Below are positions 44,301-51,146 of a stretch of 64,000 nucleotides of DNA, one piece after another. The position numbers and the translations under genes were made by a program. Location of the stretch: positions 1 to 64,000 of the forward strand of contig CAYLJJ010000019.1 in NCBI GenBank assembly GCA_964384025.1, read 5' to 3'. The number at the start of each line of letters is the position of its first letter. The stretch's first letter is position 1. The notes below the pieces were generated by a model that did not search any database, was not told the DNA's origin, and worked only from the letters and a program-made list of their open reading frames with translations. The DNA comes from CAYLJJ01 sp964384025 (lineage in GTDB: Bacteria > Myxococcota_A > Bradymonadia > UBA7976 > UBA1532).

Positions 44301-44483
44301 GGAGGGGGCTCTAGCCTACCCTCTGTCGATTTTCCAGACCTTGGAGTTGATGGAGGAGAGGGATCTGAGCCTGCTGAGATCTCTTGCAACTGTCGTTTGG
44401 GAGCTGAAGGGCAGCCTCTCTTCTGGGGCTTACTGCTCCTCCTTATCCTCATCCGTCGTCGAGATCGATCCCCTGAGTCCTGA
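41349..44483 (+). CDS. Secreted multi-repeat surface protein with MYXO-CTERM-like tail
   Basis: 1044 residues. A signal peptide (about 21 residues) is followed by a 370-residue alpha-toroid-like domain (GDGGHGYHAG..., YYYDYAYTLLSQQEADGQ) that recalls prenyltransferase/squalene-cyclase or CDR-type barrels. Next come about seven thrombospondin type 3 repeats (DxDxDGxGDxCDNC, about 395-595), MopE-type repeats (CDGLDNDCDG), and many EGF-like or Cys-rich modules (CLFGECHEPC...). It ends with ISCNCRLGA, a hydrophobic stretch WGLLLLLILI and RRR, which resembles a MYXO-CTERM sorting tail (CxC, helix, Arg cluster). It is predicted to be a calcium-binding cell-surface adhesin. It lies divergent from the DUF434 gene and overlaps the next minus-strand gene's end by 35 bp. 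Confidence 0.85.
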   Translation: MLRILSPFLLLFFMGLSPVHSQVTNFSQDIAQAIDDGLGWLDRADAFQNPSPAGEAAGLVALALLEKRESADLFARPSGYENALPEDQQRLDRVMAFIIQRAQTANRSFKAYRDGGDMMALSLYLRTGGPDQPGAVRALSMIFDRSISSQNPTGYWDYTGGNVNDSSTTQLVMAGLAAVRGVLNDPAFADAERMRQLDLATSNTMRAYQTHINGDGGHGYHAGNGSSYQQTASGLWGQIIGGADLNDASVQRYLSWIHQRYNYQTIEAARASWRQAYYYYLWSSAKAFTFIEDSGVAPAPGNLGIEQMGMAAAGGPRLPHRDPALDPRVPRFGAGVAGYYADPHEPARWYYDYAYTLLSQQEADGQFNGGGHGVWNQYSGQAYPLLVLERSVGGGCVDSDQDGICDGDDNCPGVANPNQNDRDGDGIGDDCDLCPDVGHPGGGDLDRDGIGDGCDNCHDVPNPDQTDQDLDGRGDLCDPCPNQQGDESDQDGDGIGAVCDNCASVANPDQIDRDEDGRGDACDPCPLDAEADNRDPDGDGLGIGCDNCVAEPNPGQEDRDGDGFGDVCDNCLEAHNPEQRDVDGDGIGDLCDDCTGDPGPEICDGFDNDCNGLIDDALWEQACDTGLLGVCAQGEERCEAGFLDCLPRAEPQAEVCDGLDNDCDGAVDEEIEGLNEPCATGLPGICAQGIQICFDGRLDCGAGEQAVEERCNGLDDNCDGHVDEEVRNACGLCGPLGADICNGIDDDCDGEIDEDPDCPEGQSCLFGECHEPCQINECPGGFSCVEGLCVDPCLILECEPGERCEAGYCTDPCAELDCQAEEICFEGRCLEESCLFLGCPEGQRCFEQACMSDPCAGIDCGVDSFCREGLCVRSCATLSCPFGEICSDGECQPSDCALLQCPDGEVCHQGGCFEDYCLGVECLEEGQICIDGFCEGDPCIHIDCPPNERCQLSEEGSAQCVMDWVEPGEESIEETDGGSSEGQDGGGSSLPSVDFPDLGVDGGEGSEPAEISCNCRLGAEGQPLFWGLLLLLILIRRRDRSPES

Positions 44484-45165
44484 GAAAGGGTTCAAAGAGA
44501 TAGCGGATCTCCTCAAGAGAGTCGGCGATGGTGTCGGGCAGAGCTTTGCTGAAGAGATCTAAGAGGATCAAGGCGTTGACTGAAGAGTCCTCTTTAACAA
44601 CAGCCCAGAGCCGCTTGGCGATATGGAGGTTGACGATATGCATCTCTCGATAAGCCTGCTTGAGACCCTCCAAGTGAATGTCTGGACTCTGCCCCCTTTG
44701 CCAAGCGAAATACTGGGCCAGCATATACATGCTCGTAGCCCTGTAGATGGTCTCCTCTTCGTTAGAAAGAGGGAGATGAAAGCGGGCCATGGGGCGAAAG
44801 AGGGTGGTGTGAGGGCAACCGCTGGCTCCGATAAGCAGGCCCATAAGAGAAGCGATGGCTCGTTGAGCACTGGTCTCTCTCAGGAAGTCTCGCTCAGGGG
44901 TCTCTACCCTCAACAGCAGCTCCTCGTAAGAGACCAGACCTGAGCATAGCCGCACGGGTTCAACAAGCTGAAGTGCTAAGGGGCAGTGGACCTGCTCTCT
45001 CAAAGAGCAGTTGGGGCAGCGATGAAAGCTTAGCTCGGTCCAGGGCGGAGGATCCTCGGGAGAACTCAGAGATTCCAGAGAATCCCCGTCCAAGCACACA
45101 GAGAAGCGCCGCTCACTCCCATCTTTAAGGGAGAGGAGGTAGTGGATATTGAGGGGATCTTTCAC
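44449..45165 (-). CDS. Conserved hypothetical protein with Cys-rich N-terminal motif
   Basis: 238 residues. The motif FHRCPNCSLREQVHCPLA lies near residues 47-64 and could bind a metal. It is followed by SCAPxxxF-like GASGCPHTTLFRPMARFHLPLSNEEETIYRA and YMLAQYFAWQRG. This matches a conserved proteobacterial family that I believe is DUF6901-like, although I cannot confirm the number. There is no signal peptide, so it is probably cytoplasmic. The start is GTG 45165 with a poor ribosome site. It lies 79 bp after rplS in the same direction, so read-through from the translation operon is possible. Its function is unknown. Confidence 0.72.
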   Translation of the reverse strand: MKDPLNIHYLLSLKDGSERRFSVCLDGDSLESLSSPEDPPPWTELSFHRCPNCSLREQVHCPLALQLVEPVRLCSGLVSYEELLLRVETPERDFLRETSAQRAIASLMGLLIGASGCPHTTLFRPMARFHLPLSNEEETIYRATSMYMLAQYFAWQRGQSPDIHLEGLKQAYREMHIVNLHIAKRLWAVVKEDSSVNALILLDLFSKALPDTIADSLEEIRYLFEPFLRTQGIDLDDG

Positions 45166-45243
45166 AGAGAGGGGGATCGTCTAGAGATGAGAGAAACTTT
45201 AGGTTTTGCTGACTTCAAGACCCTCATCAAACCCAGATAGGGC

Positions 45244-45594
45244 TTAGTAGAGGTTGCGAGAGCGAATGCGCGCGGACTTCCCAGAACGCTGCCTGAGATA
45301 GTAGATGCGCGCTTGGCGAACGCGACCTTCGCGAACCAACTCCACCTTCTCGATGATGGGGGAGTGAAGAGGGAAAATACGCTCCACTCCAATGCCCGCG
45401 AAGCTGCGCTTACGCACTGTAAAGGTTGAAGTTGAACCTGCATTGTGGCGGCGGATACAGACCCCCTCAAAGGCCTGGGTGCGCTCCTTCTCTCCCTCCC
45501 TGATGCGCACATGCACCCGGACGGTGTCACCCGCACGGAAGCGGGGCAGGTCAGATTTAAGGTAGATGTTCTCAATCATGCTGAGAGCGTTCAT
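45244..45594 (-). CDS. rplS: Ribosomal protein L19
   Basis: 116 residues. FRAGDTVRVHVRIREGEKERTQ, GVCIRRHNAG, FTVRKRSFAGIGVERIFPLHSPIIEKVELV and the end KSARIRS are the L19 signature. It is located at the 30S-50S interface. Its ATG overlaps the trmD stop (ATGA), so it is coupled. It is the last gene of the rpsP operon. Confidence 0.98.
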   Translation of the reverse strand: MNALSMIENIYLKSDLPRFRAGDTVRVHVRIREGEKERTQAFEGVCIRRHNAGSTSTFTVRKRSFAGIGVERIFPLHSPIIEKVELVREGRVRQARIYYLRQRSGKSARIRSRNLY

Positions 45595-46328
45595 TCTTTG
45601 ATCTCCTCTGGCTTGATGGCCTGATCGAGCAGGTACTGGCGCTCGGCGAGATCCAACTCAGCCGAGCCGAAAAGCTCTGGGCGTCGCCTCTGGGTTCGCT
45701 GTAGAGAGGCTTGGCGTCGCCAAGCTTCGATGTGGGCGTGGTGTCCACTCAGCAGAACCTCAGGCACTGCCTTGCCCCTCCAAAGCGCGGGGCGGGTGTA
45801 GTGAGGGTGTTCCAGTAGGCCCTCAGCAAAAGACTCATGGCGGAGAGAGTCCGCGTTTCCCAAAACGCCTGGGAGCAGACGCATGGTCGCGTCCATAACA
45901 GAGAGAGCCGCCAACTCCCCCCCGGTCAACACAAAATCTCCCAGAGAAACAACCTCGTCGATATGGCTCTCAATCACGCGCTCATCGATCCCCTCATAAC
46001 GCCCACAGAGGAGGAGCAGAGAGTCCAAGCCCGCCAATTCCTGAGCGAGAGCTTGATCAAAAGGGCGACCATGAGGAGCTAAGAGGATGCGTCGATCCAC
46101 CGGACCCTGAGCCTCTATCGCTTGCGCGATGGGTTCAGGGGTCATGAGCATCCCGGCCCCTCCTCCAAAGGGACTATCATCCACGCTGCGGTAGTTGTTC
46201 GAAGTGAACTCGCGAACATCCACCGCCTCCAGTTGGATCAGGTCGCGCTGGAGAGCACGACTCAAAACCCCTACAGAGGCATACTCCCGGATCACTTGGG
46301 GGAAGATTGTGAGGATCGAGAATTTCAA
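45591..46328 (-). CDS. trmD: tRNA (guanine-N1-)-methyltransferase TrmD
   Basis: 245 residues. It methylates G37 of tRNAs and so prevents frameshifting. Motifs are KFSILTIFPQVI at the start, SVDDSPFGGGAGMLM, LCGRYEGIDERV (SAM-binding knot), SLGDFVLTGGELAALSVMDA, DSLRHESF and the end with PHYTRPA. The start is TTG 46328, with AGGAGGAG about 8 bases upstream, and overlaps the rimM stop (TTGA). A much longer in-frame start at 46490 would lie inside rimM and is rejected. Confidence 0.97.
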   Translation of the reverse strand: MKFSILTIFPQVIREYASVGVLSRALQRDLIQLEAVDVREFTSNNYRSVDDSPFGGGAGMLMTPEPIAQAIEAQGPVDRRILLAPHGRPFDQALAQELAGLDSLLLLCGRYEGIDERVIESHIDEVVSLGDFVLTGGELAALSVMDATMRLLPGVLGNADSLRHESFAEGLLEHPHYTRPALWRGKAVPEVLLSGHHAHIEAWRRQASLQRTQRRRPELFGSAELDLAERQYLLDQAIKPEEIKE

Positions 46329-46852
46329 CTCTTTCTCTCCTCCTGCTTCTCCAGCAGCCCCTCGATGGGACGAACGATCAGCTCCCCTGCCTCCAGATTG
46401 ATCTGAGGAACAAAGAGCGCGATATTGGGAACCAAGTGTCTGTGGTTTCCGTCTCGGATAACCAGGGTATCTGCACCTGAGCCCTCCCAAACATTCTCCA
46501 CCAATCCCAAGCTCCTCCCCTCCTCCGTGCGTGCGCTCAGGCCGATGAGATCGATGACGTAGATCTCATCCTCCTTCAGGAGGGGCAGCTCGGAGCGCTT
46601 TACAAAGCACTCTTGATGGGTCAGAGCGCTGGCGGCTTCACGCCCAGAGATCCCCTCTAAGGAGAAGAGGAGGCTCTTGGCGTCTCGGCGAAGGCGCTTT
46701 AAGCTGAACATCTGAGTTTGTCCAGGCTTTCGACCCACGCGAAGCTCTTGTCCCGATTTAAAGCTGGAGGTGTTTGGATTGTGAGCCCAAAATCGCAGCT
46801 CTCCCCGGACACCATGGGGGCGCCCGAAGCGTCCCAGGGAGATCAGCTTCAT
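46325..46852 (-). CDS. rimM: Ribosome maturation factor RimM
   Basis: 175 residues. RimM N-terminal ISLGRFGRPHGVRGELRF and the C-terminal PRC-like barrel (EIYVIDLIGLSARTEEGRSLG, DTLVIRDGNHRHLVP, VDLEAGELIV-type end) are clear. It aids 30S head maturation together with S19. The ATG overlaps the khpA stop (ATGA). The C-terminal end runs into trmD. Confidence 0.96.
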   Translation of the reverse strand: MKLISLGRFGRPHGVRGELRFWAHNPNTSSFKSGQELRVGRKPGQTQMFSLKRLRRDAKSLLFSLEGISGREAASALTHQECFVKRSELPLLKEDEIYVIDLIGLSARTEEGRSLGLVENVWEGSGADTLVIRDGNHRHLVPNIALFVPQINLEAGELIVRPIEGLLEKQEERKS

Positions 46853-47070
46853 TGAGAGTCTCGGAGCCTCAGACCCACGAGCCCCTTGTTTCCTGTAGTG
46901 ACGTTCAAGAGGAGCTCCATCGCGCGGATAGTTCGCCCCTGTCGGCCGATGACTAGACCCCTGTCTACCTCGGCGACGGAGAACTCCAGGCCTCGAGCAC
47001 CAGGGTAGATCTCCACCTCTTCAGGCTCATTGACCAAGGCCTCCAGAATATAGCTGAGGAGGGCTTCCAT
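46849..47070 (-). CDS. khpA: KH-domain RNA-binding protein KhpA
   Basis: 73 residues, a single KH domain with the GxxG loop in VIGRQGRTIRAMELLL. It matches the YlqC/KhpA family always found between rpsP and rimM. It binds RNA, often together with KhpB/Jag. It lies 2 bp after rpsP. Confidence 0.95.
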   Translation of the reverse strand: MEALLSYILEALVNEPEEVEIYPGARGLEFSVAEVDRGLVIGRQGRTIRAMELLLNVTTGNKGLVGLRLRDSQ

Positions 47071-47072
47071 CT

Positions 47073-47345
47073 TTAACCAGCGACCTGAGCCTCTGCGCTC
47101 TTCTCTTCCCGCTTAAAGCGACGGATCAAACTGGCAACCGTCTTGGAGGGCTGAGCCCCCACAGAGAGCCAGTATTCCAGACGCTCCGTCTTGAACTTAA
47201 GGACAGAGGGATCTTGCATTGGATCATAGGTACCCAGCTGTTCAAGGAAGCGTCCATCACGCTTAGCGCGGGCGCTGGCTGCAACAACACGGTAGTAGGG
47301 ACGCTTCTTTGCTCCGAAGCGCTGCAATCGGATATGGACCGCCAT
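47073..47345 (-). CDS. rpsP: Ribosomal protein S16
   Basis: 90 residues. VHIRLQRFGAKKRPYYRVVA at the N terminus, GRFLEQLGTYDP, ERLEYWLSVGAQPSKTV are S16 signatures. It is the first gene of the translation operon, with the promoter candidate at 47397-47425. The usual upstream ffh is not present here; a cNMP-binding gene diverges instead. Confidence 0.98.
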   Translation of the reverse strand: MAVHIRLQRFGAKKRPYYRVVAASARAKRDGRFLEQLGTYDPMQDPSVLKFKTERLEYWLSVGAQPSKTVASLIRRFKREEKSAEAQVAG

Positions 47346-47396
47346 GAACTCGTTCTCCTGAGTAATCTAGACCAGATCGGCCCGATAAACCTGGGC

Positions 47397-47425
47397 AAGC
47401 TAGGGGTCTAACTCTGAGATGTCAA
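47397..47425 (-). promoter_or_regulatory. Promoter of the rpsP operon
   Basis: On the minus strand a perfect TTGACA (47425-47420) is followed by 17 bp and TAGCTT (47402-47397), about 52 bp before the rpsP ATG. The spacing and perfect -35 make this a good candidate. Confidence 0.55.
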
Positions 47426-47481
47426 GTGAAGCTTCTCTGGCCCTATTGCCCTAAGGTTTCAGGAACCAAGTTTTCCCCACA

Positions 47482-47510
47482 TTGTGAGCAGAAGCTTCCT
47501 AAGCTATCAT
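47482..47510 (+). promoter_or_regulatory. Promoter of the double cNMP-binding gene
   Basis: TTGTGA (47482-47487), a 17-bp spacer and TATCAT (47505-47510), 31 bp before the ATG at 47542. It is divergent from the rpsP promoter. Confidence 0.5.
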
Positions 47511-47541
47511 CCCGCCATACCGAGAGAGTAGAGCAAAAAAA

Positions 47542-48753
47542 ATGAGCTTGGAAGCCATGGTCCTTAACCTCGCCCACCAACCTGCCTCACTCCAGGCCCG
47601 CGCGGCGCTGGCGCGGGAGTTGGAACGTCTGGGTGTCCCTGCTGCTCGTAGCGTATGGGCCGCGACCGTCAGAGTCGCAGCGGCGCGAGGACACTTTGTC
47701 GCTGCTCTCACCCTCTGCCAGAGGCAGCTTCGGGGCCCTCTCGCTCGGGATCTACTTTACGCTCTGGCGCGGCGCTATGGGAAAGAGCGTGCCAAAGGTC
47801 CCAGAGAGCCACCCCCTATCCCACAAGAGCGAAGCCTAAAACCTGCAAAAGAGCGGAGAGCGTTGATTGAACAGGCGGTGAGCTTGGGCAACGATCTGGA
47901 GGGTATCTGTCTACCTGAATCGAGCCCTATGCCGGAGCAGCCCATCTTCTCTCAACTCTCTCCTGTCTCCTTTGTGGCTTTAGCCGAGATGCTTGAGGAG
48001 ATCCTGCTTCAACCTGGAGAGCTGCTTGTCACTCAGGGGAATCGGGACTCCAACCTCTATCTCCTCGCCCAAGGTCAAGTTCAGGTAGAACGTAGGTTGC
48101 CCAATGGTGATCTGCTTAAGCTGGTGGAGGTTCAAGCGCCTGCGATCTTGGGGGAGATGGCTCTGCTCACGGCGGTCCCTCGTCGAGCTTCGATTCTCGC
48201 CAAGGGCCAAAGCATCGTCTGGAAGTTAAGCCCTAAGGTGCTCAAGCAGGCGGGAGTCCTCAAGGCTGAACTCTTAGAGAGCCTCTCAACTTTGGTTAAA
48301 GGTAGGCTCTTGAGCAATCTCTTCAGACACAGCCCTCTGCTCAGAGGGCTTAAACACCCCGAACTTGCTCTTCAAGGTTTTGAGCTACGCAGCCTGCCTC
48401 CTGGCGAAGTTTTCCCACAAGGGGCCCCCCCACCAGGGCTTTTTCTGCTCCTTCACGGTAACGCCGAGGTCTGGCTTCAGGATGAGAACCGCGTAGCGGT
48501 ATTAGGAGAGGGAGATCTCTTTGGAGAGATCTCTCTTCTCACGGGTAGGTCAACCACCGCAAAGCTGATCCTCCCTGAAGGGGGTGTGGTTCTCCACCTC
48601 CCAGCTGCACGCTATGCCCAAGCTCAGCCTCTGCGTCCCGAGTTGGAGCAACTTGCCGAGATCAGGCGAGGAGAGCTGGTTGATTTGCTGCTTTCTCCTG
48701 AAGAGTATGAGGAGGTCGATGAAGCTTGGTTGGTGGAAGAGTTTCTCAATTGA
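47542..48753 (+). CDS. Protein with two cyclic-nucleotide-binding domains
   Basis: 403 residues. A helical N-terminal region of about 100 residues (TPR-like, ALARELERLGV) is followed by two cNMP-binding domains. The first is at about 130-250, with LLVTQGNRDSNLYLLAQGQVQV and the phosphate-binding cassette GEMALLTAVPRRASILA, which keeps the Arg. The second is at about 270-375, with FPQGAPPPGLFLLLHGNAEV and GEISLLTGRSTTAKL, which lacks the Arg and may not bind ligand. There is no output domain, so it may act as a regulator of a partner. The start is ATG 47542 after a run of A. The end overlaps possible starts of the next gene. Confidence 0.85.
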   Translation: MSLEAMVLNLAHQPASLQARAALARELERLGVPAARSVWAATVRVAAARGHFVAALTLCQRQLRGPLARDLLYALARRYGKERAKGPREPPPIPQERSLKPAKERRALIEQAVSLGNDLEGICLPESSPMPEQPIFSQLSPVSFVALAEMLEEILLQPGELLVTQGNRDSNLYLLAQGQVQVERRLPNGDLLKLVEVQAPAILGEMALLTAVPRRASILAKGQSIVWKLSPKVLKQAGVLKAELLESLSTLVKGRLLSNLFRHSPLLRGLKHPELALQGFELRSLPPGEVFPQGAPPPGLFLLLHGNAEVWLQDENRVAVLGEGDLFGEISLLTGRSTTAKLILPEGGVVLHLPAARYAQAQPLRPELEQLAEIRRGELVDLLLSPEEYEEVDEAWLVEEFLN

Positions 48754-48785
48754 TTCGAGAACATCACTTGTCTGTAACAAATAAG

Positions 48786-49802
48786 ATGATGACACGCTTA
48801 GGCGTCTTGGTCTTAGGCGGCTTTATGCTTGTCTACCTTCGACCCATCTTGGTTCCTATCGTCTTTGCTGGTCTTCTCTCCTTTCTTCTCCTCCCTCTGG
48901 TTTCCGCCCTCGTGAGACGGGGTCTCTCCTTTCATATGTCCATTCTCATCGCTGAGTGCGTGGCGACTCTGCCGGTCTTGGCGGTGATCTTCATCTTTGC
49001 TACCACGGTGGGTCCTCTTAAGGATGCGCTCCCTAAGTATCAGCAGGGCCTGACCCGACAGATCAATCGAGGGATCGAGAACATCCTGGAGCGGGTCGAG
49101 AGTGTGGAGCAGCGCAAAAAGGTTCGCGAGGTGATCAGCCGCAACCTGCTGCCCAAGATCCTCTCCGAAGGGGTTCAGCTTATCCAGGTAAGCTTTCAGA
49201 CAGTCACGACCTTGATGGGTTATGTCTTTCTGACCCTGCTTATCAGCCTCTTTATGCTTCTGGAGGCGCCGCGCTTTCGAGAAAAGTTTCTCGAAGCCTT
49301 TGGCGAAGAGCACCCTGTCAACGCTTCTCTGGCGGGGATTGGTCGGGATGTCCGCGCCTACGTGGTTGCTAAGACCGCGATGAGCGTCCTGACAGCTTTC
49401 TTTGTTTGGGGCTTCTTGGAGCTGCTCTCCGTTGATTTCTCTCTCTTTTGGGGGCTCTTGGCCCTCTCTCTAAACTTCATCCCCACGGTAGGGGCGGTGA
49501 TCGCCTCTATACCTCCGATTGTCATCGCCTTGGTCGATCCTCTCCTCTCCATCTGGACCACCATCGGTCTCACCTTAGGTCTATTGCTCATTCATGGCAT
49601 CATCGGCAGCCTCCTCGATCCTCGTTTTGTGGGACAGACAGTTAAGCTCTCTCCGCTGGTGGTTTTCCTCTCCATGTTGATTTGGGGCCTGCTCTGGGGA
49701 CCAGTGGGGATGCTCTTGGCTGTACCGATGATGGTCTCCGTGAAAGTGATCTGCACGCGGATCCCTGCTCTGGAGCCTATCGCCATCCTGATGAGAGGCT
49801 GA
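48786..49802 (+). CDS. AI-2E family transporter / permease-like membrane protein
   Basis: 338 residues with about eight membrane helices in the AI-2E (YdiK/PerM) pattern: a helical N-terminal pair, a soluble amphipathic stretch (EVISRNLLPKILSEGVQLIQ), FLTLLISLFMLLEAPRF, and the conserved end NFIPTVGAVIASIPPIVIAL followed by LLLIHGIIGSLLDPRFVGQTVKLSPL. Members export autoinducer-like or other small molecules or act as Na+/H+ antiporters; the substrate is not evident. The ATG at 48786 is chosen, but a TTG at 48750 with GGAAGAG at 48735-48741 is a possible longer start. The next gene begins 1 bp after the stop. Confidence 0.85.
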   Translation: MMTRLGVLVLGGFMLVYLRPILVPIVFAGLLSFLLLPLVSALVRRGLSFHMSILIAECVATLPVLAVIFIFATTVGPLKDALPKYQQGLTRQINRGIENILERVESVEQRKKVREVISRNLLPKILSEGVQLIQVSFQTVTTLMGYVFLTLLISLFMLLEAPRFREKFLEAFGEEHPVNASLAGIGRDVRAYVVAKTAMSVLTAFFVWGFLELLSVDFSLFWGLLALSLNFIPTVGAVIASIPPIVIALVDPLLSIWTTIGLTLGLLLIHGIIGSLLDPRFVGQTVKLSPLVVFLSMLIWGLLWGPVGMLLAVPMMVSVKVICTRIPALEPIAILMRG

Positions 49803-49803
49803 G

Positions 49804-50883
49804 ATGCGTAGCCTCTTCATTTTCCTTTTGGGGATCGCCCTGGGCCTGGGAGGCTTGGCCTATCTTCAGGGCTCTTCACCCTCCTCTCCAAGAGAGATCC
49901 TGGGACGAAGCGCTCTTCTGCCTCAGGAGAAACAGATCTCCGCTCTCTTCTCCGAGGTGGCGCCTTCGGTCACTTTTATCACCGGATTGGCGCTCTACCG
50001 AGACCTCTTCAGTCTAAACGCTGACGCCTTCCCCAAGGGCAGCGGCAGTGGTTTTATCTGGGATGATGAGGGGCATATCGTCACCAACTTCCATGTCATC
50101 ATGGAGACTGATGCCCTCCAAGTGACGCTCTTCGATCAGAGCAGCCACTCCGCTGAGGTCATTGGCATCGCGCCGAGCAAGGATCTGGCCGTACTGAAGA
50201 TCGAGGCTCCTCAGAGCGCCCTCAAGCCCATCAGCCTGGGGCGCTCATCCGATCTATTGGTGGGCCAAACTGTCTTAGCGATCGGTAACCCTTTCGGCCT
50301 GGATCACAGCCTCACTTTAGGAATCGTCAGCGCTCTGGGGCGAAGCATCCGCTCCATCAGCGGACAGGGTATTGAGGGAGTGATTCAGACTGACGCCTCC
50401 ATCAACCCTGGAAACTCTGGAGGTCCCCTCCTGGACAGCGCAGGGCGACTCATCGGCATCAACACTGCGATCAAGAGCCCCTCAGGGAGCAGCGTGGGCA
50501 TCGGCTTTGCGGTCCCGGTAGATACGATCAATCGCGTGATCCCTCAACTCATCAAACATGGTCGCCTCATTCGTCCCCGTCTAGGAGTCAAGGCTGCCGA
50601 TGACTCGATCACTCGACGTCTGGGTCTCAAGGGGGTCCTGGTGCTCAGCGTAGAGCGAGGCAGCCCTGCTGCACGAGCCGGGCTTAAAGGGAGCCGACGA
50701 AGTCGCCATCGTCTCTTGCTGGGTGATCTCCTCACCAGCCTAGAGGGCCGCGAGCTGCGCTCCAGCGATGATCTTCTCTTGGCCTTGGAGGAGCATAACC
50801 CTGGAGAGGAGGTAGAGTTGCGGTTTCAACGCCAAGGACAACTCCTCAGCCTTAAGCTACGCCTTGGGGCTCCTCGACCATGA
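49804..50883 (+). CDS. HtrA/Deg-family serine protease
   Basis: 359 residues. An N-terminal signal or anchor helix (MRSLFIFLLGIALGLGGLAYL) is followed by a trypsin-like domain with H97 (VTNFHVI), D127 (SKDLAVL) and S205 (PGNSGGPLL), and by one PDZ domain (SVERGSPAARAG...). The GIGFAVPVDTINRVIPQLI stretch is typical of Deg1/Deg-type proteases. It is a periplasmic quality-control protease. It overlaps the next small gene (CCATGA). The PDZ contains an Arg/Ser-rich insertion (GSRRSRHR). Confidence 0.92.
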   Translation: MRSLFIFLLGIALGLGGLAYLQGSSPSSPREILGRSALLPQEKQISALFSEVAPSVTFITGLALYRDLFSLNADAFPKGSGSGFIWDDEGHIVTNFHVIMETDALQVTLFDQSSHSAEVIGIAPSKDLAVLKIEAPQSALKPISLGRSSDLLVGQTVLAIGNPFGLDHSLTLGIVSALGRSIRSISGQGIEGVIQTDASINPGNSGGPLLDSAGRLIGINTAIKSPSGSSVGIGFAVPVDTINRVIPQLIKHGRLIRPRLGVKAADDSITRRLGLKGVLVLSVERGSPAARAGLKGSRRSRHRLLLGDLLTSLEGRELRSSDDLLLALEEHNPGEEVELRFQRQGQLLSLKLRLGAPRP

Positions 50884-51146
50884 GCTGGGTGCTCCTCCTC
50901 TTACCGTTTTTTGCGCTCTTGGGGCTCCGCTATTTGGTTCTCAGAGGCGCAGAGCTGCGCTCTACCCAGCGACAGCTTGAAGCTCTCCTCTGCCGTCGAA
51001 CAACTTTGAATCGTCGCCCCCAAGCAGAGCGCGAGGCTGTGCTCAAAGAGGCCCTGGAGCAGGTGGAAGCACAGATCAGCGCTCTGCGACGAATCGAAGC
51101 GGTTCAGAAAAGAGGAGAGATCTTTGAAGAGGAGAAACAGCAATGA
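50880..51146 (+). CDS. Small single-pass membrane protein with coiled coil
   Basis: 88 residues. One N-terminal membrane helix (SWVLLLLPFFALLGLRYLV) is followed by a charged helical stretch (AEREAVLKEALEQVEAQISALRR) likely to be a coiled coil. It overlaps both neighbours by ATGA (50880 and 51143), so it is translated with the protease and the fusion enzyme. No family is recognised. It could be an adaptor for the protease. Confidence 0.7.
   Translation: MSWVLLLLPFFALLGLRYLVLRGAELRSTQRQLEALLCRRTTLNRRPQAEREAVLKEALEQVEAQISALRRIEAVQKRGEIFEEEKQQ

Noticed and set aside
46329..46490. Longer trmD with a 54-residue N-terminal extension
   Set aside because: The extension lies inside rimM, and the TTG at 46328 has a strong AGGAGGAG site and begins the conserved sequence.
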